Assembly (NCBI RefSeq): GCF_900964775.1
Contig: NC_041806.1
Span: 26,749,488-26,813,487, forward strand
DNA length: 64,000 bases
From: Scleropages formosus
Taxonomy: Eukaryota; Chordata; Actinopteri; Osteoglossiformes; Osteoglossidae
Direction: 5' to 3'
This document shows, piece by piece, positions 37,401-47,899 of this stretch. The notes below the pieces were generated by a model. The model was given only the letters and a program-made list of their open reading frames with translations. It was not told where the DNA came from and ran no database searches. Position numbers and translations under genes: made by a program. Position 1 is the first letter of the stretch. Each line of letters starts with the position of its first letter.

Positions 37401-40166
37401 CCGTTCAGCCTTGCTCCTTGCTCATGTACCAAAATCTAGTCTCCCACCTACCCTGGTCTCCCTTTCCTTTTCCTTGTTCCCGAACCCTTGTCCCGTGTCT
37501 ATAAGTCCTCCCAGTATCTCTTCGACCTCCAGCCTGTCTTTTTGGATTACGCCTCTCAGATTCTCCTTTTGCCTACGTTCGCACCTCGGTGACCCTTTGC
37601 ATGGTTTTTTCTATGACGAGTTTGGATCTCCCTTAATTCACCCTGAGCGCCGCACTTGAGTCTGGCATCTGTGTTCCAGGAGGAAAACATGACACTGAAC
37701 CAATAATATCCCAAAATTTTATGAGCTGGTTTATATTTGTGAACGTACTTGTTTTCACAATGTCAAGCATTTTAATAGTATGTAATTTGTCTGTTTTATA
37801 CACGTTTTTCTCACACTACCAGTGTAAGAAATACAGAGACCAGTTTACAGAACAAAAGAAGGCCATCTATGAGGAGAAACTGGATGCCAGTACGATCTTC
37901 AAGGACAAGAAGGCTCTGTACCCTGGCAGGTAAATGGAAAAGGTCACGACATATCCAGCAATGTTTTACATGTGAAAACTTTACAGAAATGTTCAACGTC
38001 TTATTACATATAAACTTCATTTCCATATCACTGTTAAATTGTATTATTAACTCATTTGCGGATTTGTTCCAGTGTCAGCCAGCCATTCAAAGGGGACTAT
38101 CTTGAAATCAACCAAAACCCCAAATACAGTAAACTGAAAGGATTGTTGGAGGAAAAGGTCATCCTTGCTGACGTGGTTCACAAAATCAACAGGGCCAATG
38201 GCAAGGCAGGTCTTAACTGTTCCCTTTGTAATTGGAGTGTGTTTGTCAAATGTGCAAAAGCTTAATGGACCAACATGTGAAGTGAAGCAGTTAGATTTTT
38301 TCACAACAAGTGAATCATTTCTGCACACATGAACACACCATGCTGTCTTACAGAGCATATGGTTTATTTATCCCTTATAAAGATATAAGAACTGTATGAA
38401 GTAGAAGTAGGAGAAGTTCATAATGCATGGACTAGTCCAGTAATTGCTGCTTCCCTATCTGTCTTCATTGTTTTGCCTTTGTAATTAGAACCTGCATCAT
38501 TCTCTTACTGCTCTTACTATCTGTGGTCTGGTGTTTTTTGGGTCTGAAGCCACCCTGCATTTGTTTACGTTTCATACCCTAAGCCTTCAAAGCGAAACCC
38601 AGCAGTAATTTATTTTATTTCAATTCATGACAATGAACTGTTATACCAACGTATAAGTATGCAATTTTTGTACCTTCAGAAGAAAAAAAACTGGTTTCAT
38701 TTTGTCGAGAAAATTCTTATGAATTGTGACCAGATTATTATTGTGCTTTTTCTAGGGAACAGCACGGCTCTTTCTCCTGACTAAGAAGCACTTTGTTCTG
38801 GCGGATCTGAAGAGTGTCCAGATCAAGGCCACTGTGCCACTACCCGACCTTGCCAGTGTGGCAGTCAGCAGCCAAAGTGACGGCTTCTTCGCTCTCAAAA
38901 TCAAGGAGGTGAACAATGTTGATTTTAGAGTTAGAGTTCAAGTCCAAAAAGCATTCCCTAACTATGTTGCGACATGCATTGTTGGCACCATTGTTATTAA
39001 CCCAATATGGTGTGTCTGAAGCGCTTGGAAAAAGGGCACAATTACCACTGAAAAGAAATTATTACATTTTTTTCCTTTCAAATGAAAAGTGAGAAACTTG
39101 CAAACATAATGTGTGGTTTTACACAGATTGTTCAGATGTCTGAATAAATTAATACTGCACTGTTGTATATTCACGTTGCTTGCAAATAACACGTATTTAC
39201 AAAGAATTCCAAGTTTACAAATAGATCTCCAGTCATCAGAAATGAAGAATTGACTGAGTAATTTACCCTACTTACGTCACATTAGTCTTGCACTTTATTT
39301 ATATATACTTTGCTTCCAATTCTAAATAATGAGTACATCGTGCCCTGGCATATGAAGGAGTATATATAGATAGATAGATACTTTATTGATTCCCAGGTAG
39401 AAATTCTGTTGCATACAGCAGCCAATACAGAGACATACAGATATTCCACAAACATGTAGAACAAAGTCCCCACCTTTCTTCTTAACCCTTTTGCTCCTTC
39501 TCTGCGTGTGCACGGTGTTAAAACTGTTTATTGCAACTGCGGAGTTCGGCTCTCTACACACACAAAAAAACTTGCCCAGCCGTTATATTTCTTGTAGCTA
39601 CTTGTCAGCATTGGGATCTTGTCCGTAAAAGGCACGGTAAATAAGGTTGTACTTATTGTCTCACAGGGCTCTGCTTCAGCAGCCAAAGGTGACTTCTTAC
39701 TGAGCAGTGAACGGCTCATTGAGATTATCACCAAACTGCTCCGAGCAGGAACACATACTGCCGAGAGGAGTGAAATAAACGTTGACATCTCAGATGAGTA
39801 AGTAAATTTATCTATCATTTAATTATACAGTCTTTGCTTTCTCCTTTATATTTACCACAACCATAGGATGTACAATAATCACTGACAAGTACAGTTTGAA
39901 GTTATTTAGGCTCATTGCTTATTAATACATTATAAAAGTGAACTGTTTTGACTTGTGACACCACAAATAAGAGAATTGGATCGACTGGAATGTTTTTTGT
40001 GTTTTCACTACTGGCCTAAGTCTCATTTCCCAACAGGTTTGTAGTACATTTCAAGCAGGACAAGGTGTGTGTGAAGTTCATACAGGGGAGTTCCAAAAAT
40101 GGCAACAGTGCTGCATGTAAGCGCAAGAACAATCGACTTCTGGAAGTGTCTGTGCCTTCATCATAG
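16856..40166 (+). CDS. myo1b: myo1b, unconventional myosin-Ib (28 coding exons, 1081 residues)
   Basis: Class I myosin, an actin motor that binds membrane phosphoinositides and senses tension at the plasma membrane and endosomes. Exons: 16856-16990, 18412-18527, 18749-18843, 20279-20383, 21610-21656, 22157-22220, 24027-24125, 25034-25137, 26798-26945, 27440-27558, 27789-27875, 28301-28366, 29537-29641, 30331-30393, 31009-31209, 31491-31717, 32345-32545, 33077-33170, 33667-33816, 34115-34183, 34733-34819, 36118-36192, 36676-36810, 37823-37929, 38073-38205, 38756-38908, 39667-39797, 40037-40166. They total 3246 nt and stay in phase. P-loop GESGAGKT is at 108-115, switch I NDNSSRF at 160-166 and switch [11 protein letters not shown] at 387-395; an acidic residue occupies the TEDS site (KQEKVS). 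IQ-type neck helices ([26 protein letters not shown]) lie at about 693-819 and the TH1 tail at about 820-1081, ending LLEVSVPSS. The start and length match the short human MYO1B isoform as I remember it (about 1078 residues). Confidence 0.96.
17072..17299 (+). mobile_element. tRNA-derived SINE in myo1b intron 1
   Basis: Sense-oriented copy with A-box, B-box, body and a long (GT)n. The direct repeat ctgtagtact lies at both ends. Confidence 0.92.
18590..18720 (+). mobile_element. old SINE fragment in myo1b intron 2
   Basis: The pieces gctactgcctcatagcaaatg, gtgtggagtttgcatgctctc and cctgtgtttatgggggttt are the middle part of the fish SINE type seen at 26230, mutated and without ends. Confidence 0.5.
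19592..19827 (+). mobile_element. tRNA-derived SINE in myo1b intron 3, very intact
   Basis: Sense-oriented full copy with about 18 GT units at the 3' end. The direct repeat tattagtttgtt (12 bp) is perfect on both sides, so insertion was recent. Confidence 0.95.
20486..20705 (+). mobile_element. tRNA-headed SINE with an alternative body
   Basis: The head ggcacggtggtgcagcaggtt and B-box ggagtttgagtcctgc belong to the same superfamily. The body then departs (ctcctccaccatacagagg, caacccagttctgttcc, gggtcggctctgacttggc) and there is no GT tail. It may be a chimera or another SINE sharing only the head. Confidence 0.55.
22540..22745 (+). mobile_element. fish tRNA-headed SINE (ctgagcaaggcac type)
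   Basis: Order of parts: catcatggatagggccactg, a tRNA-like B-box ggtttgaatcccgc, ctctgagcaaggcac, taaattgcttaagtgaaaat and taagtgggcaaataattgtaa. This is the same family as the minus copy at 8200, in myo1b intron 6. Confidence 0.7.
23806..23935. repeat. cluster of simple repeats: (CA)n, AAT/AAG-rich, (TA)n, (GT)n
   Basis: Low-complexity tracts lie 90-220 bp before the exon at 24027 in myo1b intron 6. They explain the short lysine- and cysteine/valine-rich frames here, which are not genes. Confidence 0.85.
24541..24752 (+). mobile_element. tRNA-derived SINE in myo1b intron 7
   Basis: Sense copy, nearly full length apart from a small deletion in the ggctccggttccccgtgacc part. Flanking direct repeats attatagttag are perfect. 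Confidence 0.93.
26230..26572 (+). mobile_element. long composite fish SINE in myo1b intron 8
   Basis: Parts in order: head tggtggcacagcaagtagtg, gtggagtttccatattctcc, tctggttgctctggtttcatc, gactctaaattgcccttag, gcgatggacaagtgttcc, gggataggctccggttcac, ctgaacaaatggtta and a GGAT-rich tail. Its 3' domain is the one shared with the GT-tailed SINE. Confidence 0.75.
29108..29318 (+). mobile_element. tRNA-derived SINE in myo1b intron 12
   Basis: Sense full copy with flanking gtcttatctc and gtcttatttc (near-perfect duplication) and a short GT tail. Confidence 0.93.
30615..30811 (+). mobile_element. tRNA-derived SINE, second sequence type, in myo1b intron 14
   Basis: The head has ggacttggctgggccctgc and the end has ggcttgccgtgaccctgc, then gggacaggcggcttcagcc and GT. 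A short internal deletion removes part of the ggggtgccttgcgacgg region. Flanks aaaactaca and agaactaca are compatible with a target-site duplication. Confidence 0.88.
31785..31945 (+). mobile_element. old SINE fragment in myo1b intron 16
   Basis: Parts include gaatggtggcacagtgaata, gtggagtttcaatgtttctcc, gggtttcctctgggtgctc and ctcctataatccaaagatac. It belongs to the composite type seen at 26230. Confidence 0.55.
31950..32243. repeat. (TAA)n / (AAT)n / (AGT)n microsatellite split by a SINE
   Basis: TAA repeats at about 31950-31985 and AAT followed by AGT repeats at about 32189-32243 flank the SINE at 31990-32188. The SINE appears to have landed in a trinucleotide array. The tract ends about 100 bp before the exon at 32345. 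Confidence 0.85.
31990..32188 (-). mobile_element. tRNA-derived SINE, antisense in myo1b intron 16
   Basis: Minus-strand copy from a tRNA-like head (tggtagcatggcagcg) to a 3' end like ccgctcaggacaagcgac, with no GT tail. The trinucleotide array stands where the tail would be. Confidence 0.85.
34222..34449 (+). mobile_element. tRNA-derived SINE in myo1b intron 20
   Basis: Sense copy with a small deletion in the ccctccggcctt region and about 17 GT units. The perfect flanking repeat tattcagaatc (11 bp) marks a recent insertion 39 bp after the exon ending at 34183. Confidence 0.94.
35990..36060 (-). mobile_element. truncated tRNA-derived SINE near the acceptor of myo1b exon 22
   Basis: Only the 3' third is present, antisense: cgcttgtcccat-like to ggctccagtccccc-like. 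The (GT)n at 36084-36108 lies on the other side and is not its tail by orientation. Confidence 0.75.
37302..37694. mobile_element. probable solo LTR (retrovirus-like/Gypsy-like fossil) in myo1b intron 23
   Basis: A 393-bp segment starts TGTCACGCCC and ends CATGACA, giving the TG...CA ends of an LTR. It holds a TATA-like ataaaagg near 37363 followed by CT-rich sequence. The flanks (ctgac and ctgaa, sharing ctga) resemble a short target-site duplication. No internal coding part lies beside it, so it reads as a solo LTR. The family is a guess. Confidence 0.5.
39359..39440 (-). mobile_element. LINE 3'-tail fragment in myo1b intron 26
   Basis: tagatagatagatactttattgattccc followed by ggtagaaattctgttg is a well-known fish non-LTR 3' tail with ATAG repeats. 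No coding part was seen. Confidence 0.45.
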
Positions 40167-41924
40167 AGACACCATGTACTTTCATGAACCAGCTCTGGGG
40201 TGGTTGACCTTCTCTCTTCCCCACCTACACTCAATCACTGTACCTTTTTGCTAGATGAAATGAATAATTTATCTTGTATTTGCCTTGTGTGCTACTTTGC
40301 AACATAGCTGAAGGCTGCTGCCTCAAGATGTGCACAAGAAGGCAGGACAACCCATAAAATTGTTCTTGGATTTGTATGTCGCTTTGGAGAAAAGCATCTC
40401 CCATATGAATAAATGTAACTGTAAAATGACATTATTGATATCCATCAACAAACTGGAAGTATTTGCAGTGCACTCAAAACATTAAATAGTGTCTCAACTT
40501 TGCTTATCCCCCTAACCTCTGAATATCCAGACAGAGTACATAAAGCCAGACGACTACTCCCTGGGAATAGTCCTGAAAATATAGCTTGGTGTATTAAAAG
40601 TGGACACATTCACCCCACCGGGATCAACACGAATGTAGAAATTGTAAAACTGCATGTATCATTATTAGAAAGTCAATCTTGTTAAAGAACAGTATTTTCA
40701 TTTGTAAGCAAATGTCATGCTTTATTATACACATTCCCTTTCTGCAGTGTCAACCCACCATTTGTACTTTACAAATTTTCTCTCTCTTAATGCCAAGTGT
40801 AGCTCTTTTAGAAATAGACCACAGCACATTTTATAGAGCATGAATACACATAGACAGACACATTTATCAGATGCTTTTCTCCAAATCAATGTATATCTGA
40901 GAGAAGGTTGTTTGAGAGGAAGCTGCTTTTCATTATTTTATCAGACATTTCTTTCCAAGGCAACTTACACTGTTAGGATCCAGTACTATGGTGCTTGCAT
41001 ATATAAACTCATTAGAACAGTTACGCAATATTTACTGGAACCATGTGATTTTGGTACCCAGATCAAGTGCGCTTTAGAAGGATTCGAACACAGGTGTGCT
41101 CTGAGTTCAAGATGGTGGTGCTGACCACTGAACCACATGTTTCCTCTCCCCACAGACAAAGTATTGCATTAAACATTATAGAGTGTGTATATTCTATTCT
41201 ATTCCTTTTTCAGTATTTTTATGGGGCCTGTCTAATATTACAGGAGATAATAATTCTCAATTTTTGACAATTAAGGCAATATAAGGATAAGTGTAATTGT
41301 TTGAGTCTCTCTAATGGTATCTCTATTACATTCTAAACTTAAATTTGAAGTATAACAAGGTGTCTGATATCCAAAGAACTGTGCTTTCCACAAGCAGTAA
41401 GTGTAATTTGCAGTATAATATTTTATTGATTTTCTATGACTGACACTGTCAGTATACAAAGGTAAATCACTTTAAGATGCTTTCTAGTCCACATAATGAT
41501 TTTTGTGATAACACAGTTGCATTTTAATAAAGAATGATTATAGTTTTAGCCAGTATGCATTTACTAATAGGCCCCAGCATAAGTGTATTATGAAGGGAAG
41601 TACTTATTTCAGTACAGTGGAAATTGCAATGCGATCACCTTTGCACTTTATTTTTGTGTCTATATAAAAAGCAGCACCTGTGAATGTTGTGTACTGAGCT
41701 GTGTTTAATGTAGTATTTTGGTCCTCAATGTTTCAGTGCATGCTGTTGTAAAATTGATTTAATCCAAAGACACTGAGATACTCCAGTTCAGCTCTGGAAC
41801 TGGTTGGACTATTCTTGATTCTTCTATTTTTCATTCAAAATAAGTAAATAAAAGTTTAATTTGTTAAATATTTCCATCTACTCTTAAATCATGTACACAC
41901 ATGCAAACATACACACGTTTGTGC

Positions 41925-42360
41925 AAGTATTCACCCCACATTGGACTTCTTCACATTCCGTTGTGTTACTGCATGAAACCATGATGTATTTAGCTGACCA
42001 TTTTTGCCACTCATGAAGTAATCTATAACATCAAAGTGAAAAACTTGCATAGATAGATGAAATTCAAACAATTTAATAAATCAATTGAACATTAAAATAG
42101 AAAAAAATTGAATACACCCACCAGAGTTGTAGGACCACCTTTAGCAGCAATTGTAGCCGTAAGCCTCAGATTTAGTCTCTATTAGCATTGCACATCCTGG
42201 CCCTGGAATCTTTGCCTAATCTTGGCAAAATTTTTCAAGCTCCATCAGCTTAGACTGGGACAGTTTGTGACCAGCTCTTTTTAAGTCATTTCACAGTTGC
42301 TCAGTTAGGCTGAGGTGTGAGAGAATAGGTTGTACAGCATGTTTTTTGTAGTTTTGGACT
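41925..42360. repeat. interspersed repeat, probably DNA-transposon-derived
   Basis: Phrases gtattcaccccacattggac, ataacatcaaagtgaaaa, gtaggaccacctttagcagc and gccgtaagcctcag match a common fish repeat I remember, whose class I cannot state. It ends where the SINE region at about 42368 begins. Confidence 0.45.
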
Positions 42361-42431
42361 CTGGAGGTCACACACACACACGGCTACCTTGAGCCTCCAG
42401 CTCCGAGGCACCCTTGGCCCATCTCGTTGGG

Positions 42432-42636
42432 CACACACACACAGTGGCTGAAGCCACTTGTCCCGAGCGGGGTTGCTGCGAACCGGAGCCTAACCTAGCA
42501 GCACAGGGCCGGAAGGGGAGGAGACACACCCAGGACAGGGTGCCAGTCCGTCGCAAGGCACCCCAAGCAGGAGTCGAACCCCAGACCCGCCAGAGAGCAG
42601 GACCCGGCCAAGCCCACTGTGCCACCGCAGCCCCCC
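42432..42636 (-). mobile_element. tRNA-derived SINE, second sequence type
   Basis: Minus-strand full copy: head ggctgcggtggcacagtggg, then gcttggccgggtcctgc, 3' end ccgctcgggacaagtggctt and cagccactgtgtgtg. Confidence 0.88.
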
Positions 42637-43129
42637 ATGTTCGGTTCCTTATGTCCCTTATTCTTATCATATACCGTGTTTTGTCTTTCTTCTCTCCTAA
42701 TACACATGTGATCTGAAACTGCCAAGTCTATTTAGTAACTAAGTTATCTTTTGTAAAAATATGGGGAATATGAGCAGTAAGAAGTTGTTAGTAGTTTACA
42801 TCCACTCCAAATGTATTTAAGTGTATTGCTTTTGTCTGAAGAGCCTCGTCTCCCCAGGGTTGATTTAAGTGCTTAACTGCTGTTCGGTAAACTGCTCAAT
42901 AGTGTTGTGTTAAATAGAAATCCACGACAGTCTCGTGGTGTCACGACCCTAGCCGCAGGCGCCAATAGCACAAGGTAAAGAAGCTCTTTTAAAAGGTCCC
43001 AAAAGGATATTTAGGAAATCTGTGGTCGATGTAAATGTAATGGTCTTTTGATGATATTGTAGCGGTTCATTGCGCAGCAGTTCACACATCGTAATGCGTT
43101 TCTTTTTTCCGAGTGTTTGAGACGTAAAA

Positions 43130-43250
43130 TTAAGGCGACCAATAGCATTCGAATGTCAGGGGCGGGCTACTTTCCTCCAATCAAAACATTTCTTACCTCA
43201 GGGGTTCTCTTTGCAAATTACAGTCTATATAAGGTAGCTTGACAACCAAG
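43130..43250 (+). promoter_or_regulatory. histone-like promoter without a histone gene directly behind it
   Basis: Two CCAAT boxes (cgaccaatag, ctccaatcaa), a GC box (ggggcggg), an octamer-like tttgcaaat and a TATA box (ctatataagg) occur in the order and spacing seen before the H2A and H3 genes of this group. No histone open frame follows within several hundred bases; H1 starts about 890 bp further on. It may be a relic of a lost histone gene or a displaced H1 promoter. Confidence 0.5.
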
Positions 43251-44137
43251 CGTCATTCTTTATTTAGAAGGGATAGCAGTGATTATACCTTAAAGCTTCC
43301 GAATCCCCCCCCCCCCCCAAACCATCAAGTAGAAGTTCGTTTCCTCCTTTTGACTGTCGAAACGACTAACCAGCTCTGGCCGGTACTATAAGCACAGTGA
43401 ACTTTGGCTCATAAATCTCTGCACATGTATGTTCGCTGTTAAACTCACACTTGTAAAACCATAAATTCAGCTAAAAGACTAGCTTTTAATTTAACCACGC
43501 ATTCAAGGTTTGTGAATGTTTTCCATAAGGCTCTGCCCACTTTGAATGTTTAAAAGGAAATTCACTTTTATATTTTCATGCGAAAACATTTAAAATTGAG
43601 GTTAATTAAATTACTAATAGTAATTTCTCCGTCAGTGTTATTGAAGAGCACGCGATCCACTGGTTTTACTTTCAAGCTATATCATGGAAATTTGGGGAAA
43701 AAGTTAAGGATTGTTATTTTGGAAAGGTCTCATTTTAGACTAAGCGGCTGAAAAAATCTTATTTGATTAAACGCTTAAGAGGTTGGGATAATAGACGGGG
43801 CAATACTGTAATTTTCCTCTGTCTAATTTGGAAACAATTTGAGAAAATGGTGCAAGCGTTGTTATTTATGACTTGTCAGAACAAAATAACGGAATACCCG
43901 AAGAGAAAAGTTGAAGTTATCCACCAAATCACTTCCTCCGTCTTTTTGGCTTTGGTGCAGACAATCTATTATTTACTCGATTTAGACAAGAAAAGACAGA
44001 AGTAGCGACTACATGCTACTTGAAACGAAATGTGCCGGTTGAGTTGAGTCTACACGGTTCTCATGTGACATTTAAGAGCTCGAGCTGAAGGTGCGGACCG
44101 ATGTTACTCGACTCATTGCAGAGGGAAAAGCTGAACG

Positions 44138-44755
44138 ATGGCAGAAGTCGCTCCAGCTTCAGCCGCCGCCGCCAAGACTTCCAAGAAGAAGGCTGCGTCC
44201 AAGCCTAAGAAGGCGGGTCCCAGCGTCGGGGACCTGATCGTGAAAGCCGTCTCGGCCTCCAAGGAGCGAAACGGCGTGTCTCTGGCCGCCCTGAAAAAGG
44301 CTCTGGCGGCAGCAGGCTACGATGTGGAGAAGAACAACTCCCGCGTCAAGCTGGCAATCAAAAGCCTGGTGACCAAAGGCATTCTGGTCCAGACCAAAGG
44401 GACCGGCGCCTCTGGCTCGTTCAAGCTGAACAAGAAGCAGGCGGAGGCCACCAAGAAGAAGCCGGCCAAGAAGGAGGCTCCGAAAGCCAAGAAGCCAGCC
44501 GCAAAGAAGCCTGCCGCGGCCAAGAAGCCCAAGAAGGTGGCTGCGAAGAAAGCCGCCTCCTCCGCCAAGAAGTCCCCGAAGAAGGCGAAGAAGCCCGCTG
44601 CGGCAGCTAAAAAGGCGACCCCTAAGAAAGCTAAGAAGCCGGCAGCGGCCAAGAAGGCGACCAAGAGCCCCAAGAAGGCAAAGGCGGCAGCCAAGCCCAA
44701 AGTGGCAAAGCCCAAGAGCAGCAAGGCTAAGAAAGCGGCTCCTAAAAAGAAGTGA
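44138..44755 (+). CDS. linker histone H1
   Basis: A single-exon frame of 205 codons. The N-terminal tail is rich in A and K. The globular winged-helix domain spans about residues 28-102 ([47 protein letters not shown]). The long C-terminal tail has [11 protein letters not shown]-type repeats and SPKKAK sites for cyclin-dependent kinases. It binds linker DNA at the nucleosome dyad. A histone stem-loop lies 28 bp after the stop, marking it as replication-dependent. No clear TATA or CCAAT set stands directly upstream, unlike H2A and H3. Two long antisense frames here are codon-bias shadows. Confidence 0.97.
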   Translation: MAEVAPASAAAAKTSKKKAASKPKKAGPSVGDLIVKAVSASKERNGVSLAALKKALAAAGYDVEKNNSRVKLAIKSLVTKGILVQTKGTGASGSFKLNKKQAEATKKKPAKKEAPKAKKPAAKKPAAAKKPKKVAAKKAASSAKKSPKKAKKPAAAAKKATPKKAKKPAAAKKATKSPKKAKAAAKPKVAKPKSSKAKKAAPKKK

Positions 44756-44783
44756 ACACGCTCTTTTCGCAGTATTCATAAAA

Positions 44784-44799
44784 GGCTCTTTTAAGAGCC
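44784..44799 (+). terminator. histone mRNA 3' stem-loop (H1)
   Basis: ggctcttttaagagcc is a 6-bp stem with a 4-base loop followed by accacg. This is the element bound by SLBP in non-polyadenylated histone mRNAs. Confidence 0.97.
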
Positions 44800-44879
44800 A
44801 CCACGTGGTTAATAAGGAGAGAAATTTTCCTGCATAAAACTTTCGGTATCATAAAAATATGTTGCTACAATATATATGT

Positions 44880-45224
44880 TGTTACACGCTGACGCATGCA
44901 TACACGTTTTCGCTCACTTAATTCACTATAAAATGCTACACATCACCCTCTTTGAAAGCATACTTGTCGCTATAAGGGGAGGGGGGGAAACTGTCAATAA
45001 GAAAATAGTCAATCGGTTGAATAATATTTTGGCCAGTTTTAAGAGATTAATTTATTCCCTCAATATTTGGTATAACGTTTTATCATCGACTATTAAAATT
45101 CAAAGTAACACCAACTATATTTAAAAAAAAAAAACCATCTTCACAAATGGCTTATTTCCGCAAACTATAAAGTACTCAGCAACTGCTCATTTCTGTTCGT
45201 AAAGCGCAAAGGATGGGAGGGGTT
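44880..45224. other. spacer between H1 and H2A
   Basis: About 350 bp of AT-rich sequence without a recognised gene or repeat. Confidence 0.6.
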
Positions 45225-45249
45225 TGAGCGCCAAAATTGTTCTTCATGC

Positions 45250-45310
45250 TGATTGGATGCCGTAGTTTCATACTTCTGTCCAATGAGAAAAAGGGTCGTC
45301 TATATAAATA
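45250..45310 (+). promoter_or_regulatory. H2A promoter
   Basis: A reverse CCAAT (gattgg, about 45251), a forward CCAAT at 45280-45284 and a TATA box tatataaata at 45301-45310 lie 75-135 bp before the H2A start codon. Confidence 0.85.
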
Positions 45311-45357
45311 TGGGCTTAGGCGCGCTCACTTACTACTTCGTTCGACTTTCCATGTGA

Positions 45358-45771
<414 letters not shown>

Positions 45772-45800
45772 ATCTTCTTTAAAAGCTGTCCGAGCGCAAA

Positions 45801-45816
45801 GGCTCTTTTAAGAGCC
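45801..45816 (+). terminator. histone mRNA 3' stem-loop (H2A)
   Basis: ggctcttttaagagcc followed by acctac is the same hairpin as after H1 and H3. Confidence 0.97.
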
Positions 45817-45829
45817 ACCTACATTGCTA

Positions 45830-46380
45830 TCAAAAGAGCAGGTGTCTGTATAAACAAATGTATGTATAGCGATGACCATAAGTACATGTGAGTCTTAATC
45901 TTTCTGAGCAACTCCTATCGTCACAGGTTGCTTGGATATTAAGTGGATATAATGCTCAAGCTTCAAGAAGTTTCTAAGAGCCGAGATGACTACAAAACAC
46001 GCACTAGTCCTAGTAACGCAAGCTATTCTGCGTTTCATAGAGTACCCTGGGGATTTCTTTTCCACTGTACAAGTAGTGAGGCGAACTAATGAATCTAACA
46101 CAAAATTCTTCGCTGCTGAACACCTATGTAGCAATACGGATGGGCGCTACCCACCAAATTCTCTTGTTTCAAACGGGTTTTGGTGTAAACGTGCTAAATG
46201 AAATGTGAATACGAAATCATGTAGAATTACGGTAATAACAAAAATGGTACGTTTAAAACAAAGCATATTTCTCATGTAGCTGTGCAGTGCAGCTGTGTTC
46301 CATTACTGATTTTATCTTGTATATAGTGATTAAAGCATCGAATATCGGATTTTGTTTTATTTAAATTTTTTTTTTATTTT
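45830..46380. other. spacer between H2A and H3
   Basis: About 550 bp with no recognised gene. Short open frames on both strands (about 71-79 codons) have no family features. Confidence 0.6.
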
Positions 46381-46396
46381 GCGCGGCAAAAGTTCA

Positions 46397-46486
46397 CCAA
46401 TGAGAACCGTGTTTTGTTCAGCATGCGACCAATAGCAAAGTAGGATGAATCTATCCAATCAGAGTAGGTCTGGTGTGCTTATAAGA
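46397..46486 (+). promoter_or_regulatory. H3 promoter
   Basis: Three CCAAT boxes at 46397-46401, 46429-46433 and 46455-46459 and a TATA-like cttataag at 46479-46486 lie 55-145 bp upstream of the H3 start. Confidence 0.88.
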
Positions 46487-46513
46487 GTACGCTCCAGAGA
46501 GCCTTGAGTTTAA

Positions 46514-46951
<438 letters not shown>

Positions 46952-46986
46952 AGTTCTCCTTGTAGACACTCGTCACAAAATCCAAA

Positions 46987-47002
46987 GGCTCTTTTAAGAG
47001 CC
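46987..47002 (+). terminator. histone mRNA 3' stem-loop (H3)
   Basis: ggctcttttaagagcc, then acctc. Confidence 0.97.
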
Positions 47003-47299
47003 ACCTCATTTTTATCTCTGAAAAAGCGAAGTTGCTCCGTTTCAATTTCGGCATTAGATTTTTTTTTTTTTTACCTTGCTGTGCTAAAGTTTAAAATAAT
47101 TGATTTTGATTCTCCCTTCGTACGAAGTTTGGGTAAATAACTATATTTCCCACACCACTAGTGGCATAAAGGTTTATCCATAATTCATCAGGTTCTAGTC
47201 ACAATATTTCTTATGGGGGAGAATTTTTATTACAGTGAAATGTGACATAAGTATTGGTGAAGTATAGCAAGTCAGTGGCTAAGGTATTCACCATCTAGG

Positions 47300-47570
47300 A
47301 GCATGACATGAGGAAAGCCTTCAGAAGCATAAGCACCAGAAAGGCTGCAGGACCAGACAGCACCTCAGGTCCAGTCCTTAGAGCCTGTGCTGAGCAGCTA
47401 GCACCAGTGTTCACGGGGATATTCAATCTCTCCCTTTCCCTGTCGGTCATCCCCACATGCTTCAAACAGTCCATTATCGTTCCTGTCCTGAAGAAACCCC
47501 AGCCTGCCTTCCTCAACAACTATCGTCCAGTAGCTCTAACACCTGTTATGATGCCACCAGATCAGCATAC
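47300..47570 (+). mobile_element. L2-type LINE fragment (linker and start of RT)
   Basis: The plus-strand frame [20 protein letters not shown] and [19 protein letters not shown] is the segment just before and at the start of the reverse transcriptase in CR1/L2-superfamily elements. The rest of the RT is missing; other sequence follows. It lies about 300 bp downstream of the H3 stem-loop. Confidence 0.8.
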
Positions 47571-47899
47571 TTTAACAGTTTCTGTTCATATGCCTCCCCA
47601 ATAGCATCCTGGAACAGCACTGTACAAAGTACACAGTACGCTCATCCTCTGAATATAACACCATGTCCAGCTTCAGTGTAGTAACAGCAATGACCTGCGG
47701 AACCTGGAGCTGCTTGCCCACATCAGTCAATAGCTTCTAGTCCTGTGTGTTACCCCACTTACCGGGGCACATCTGCCCTTGCATAACACTACTCTCTCCT
47801 GCCCACACAAAACCAGTTGCTCTAGCTAACCTGCCAACAGGCAGAGAATTAACAACTTGCCGCTTACTCTCAAAAACACCTGCTAAACATCTAAGAACT

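Larger units (their letters stand above)
40167..43120. other. myo1b 3' flank and intergenic region
   Basis: The myo1b 3' UTR begins at 40167. Possible poly(A) signals (AATAAA) are at 40408, 41526 and 41847; the first lies in a SINE-type end (gctttggagaaaagcatctc) and is weaker evidence. SINE-type pieces occur at 40846-40990 and 41055-41150. An interspersed repeat starting near 41925 and a SINE at 42432 follow. No gene was recognised. Confidence 0.5.

Noticed and set aside
38206-38215. GT donor at 38209-38210 for myo1b exon 25
   Set aside because: It puts the next exon out of frame and ends the protein early; the GC donor gives the family's expected sequence.
44159-44779. Long antisense open frames over H1 (206 and 135 codons)
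   Set aside because: They are leucine- and glycine-rich mirrors of the lysine/alanine codon bias of H1. The sense frame is a complete linker histone.
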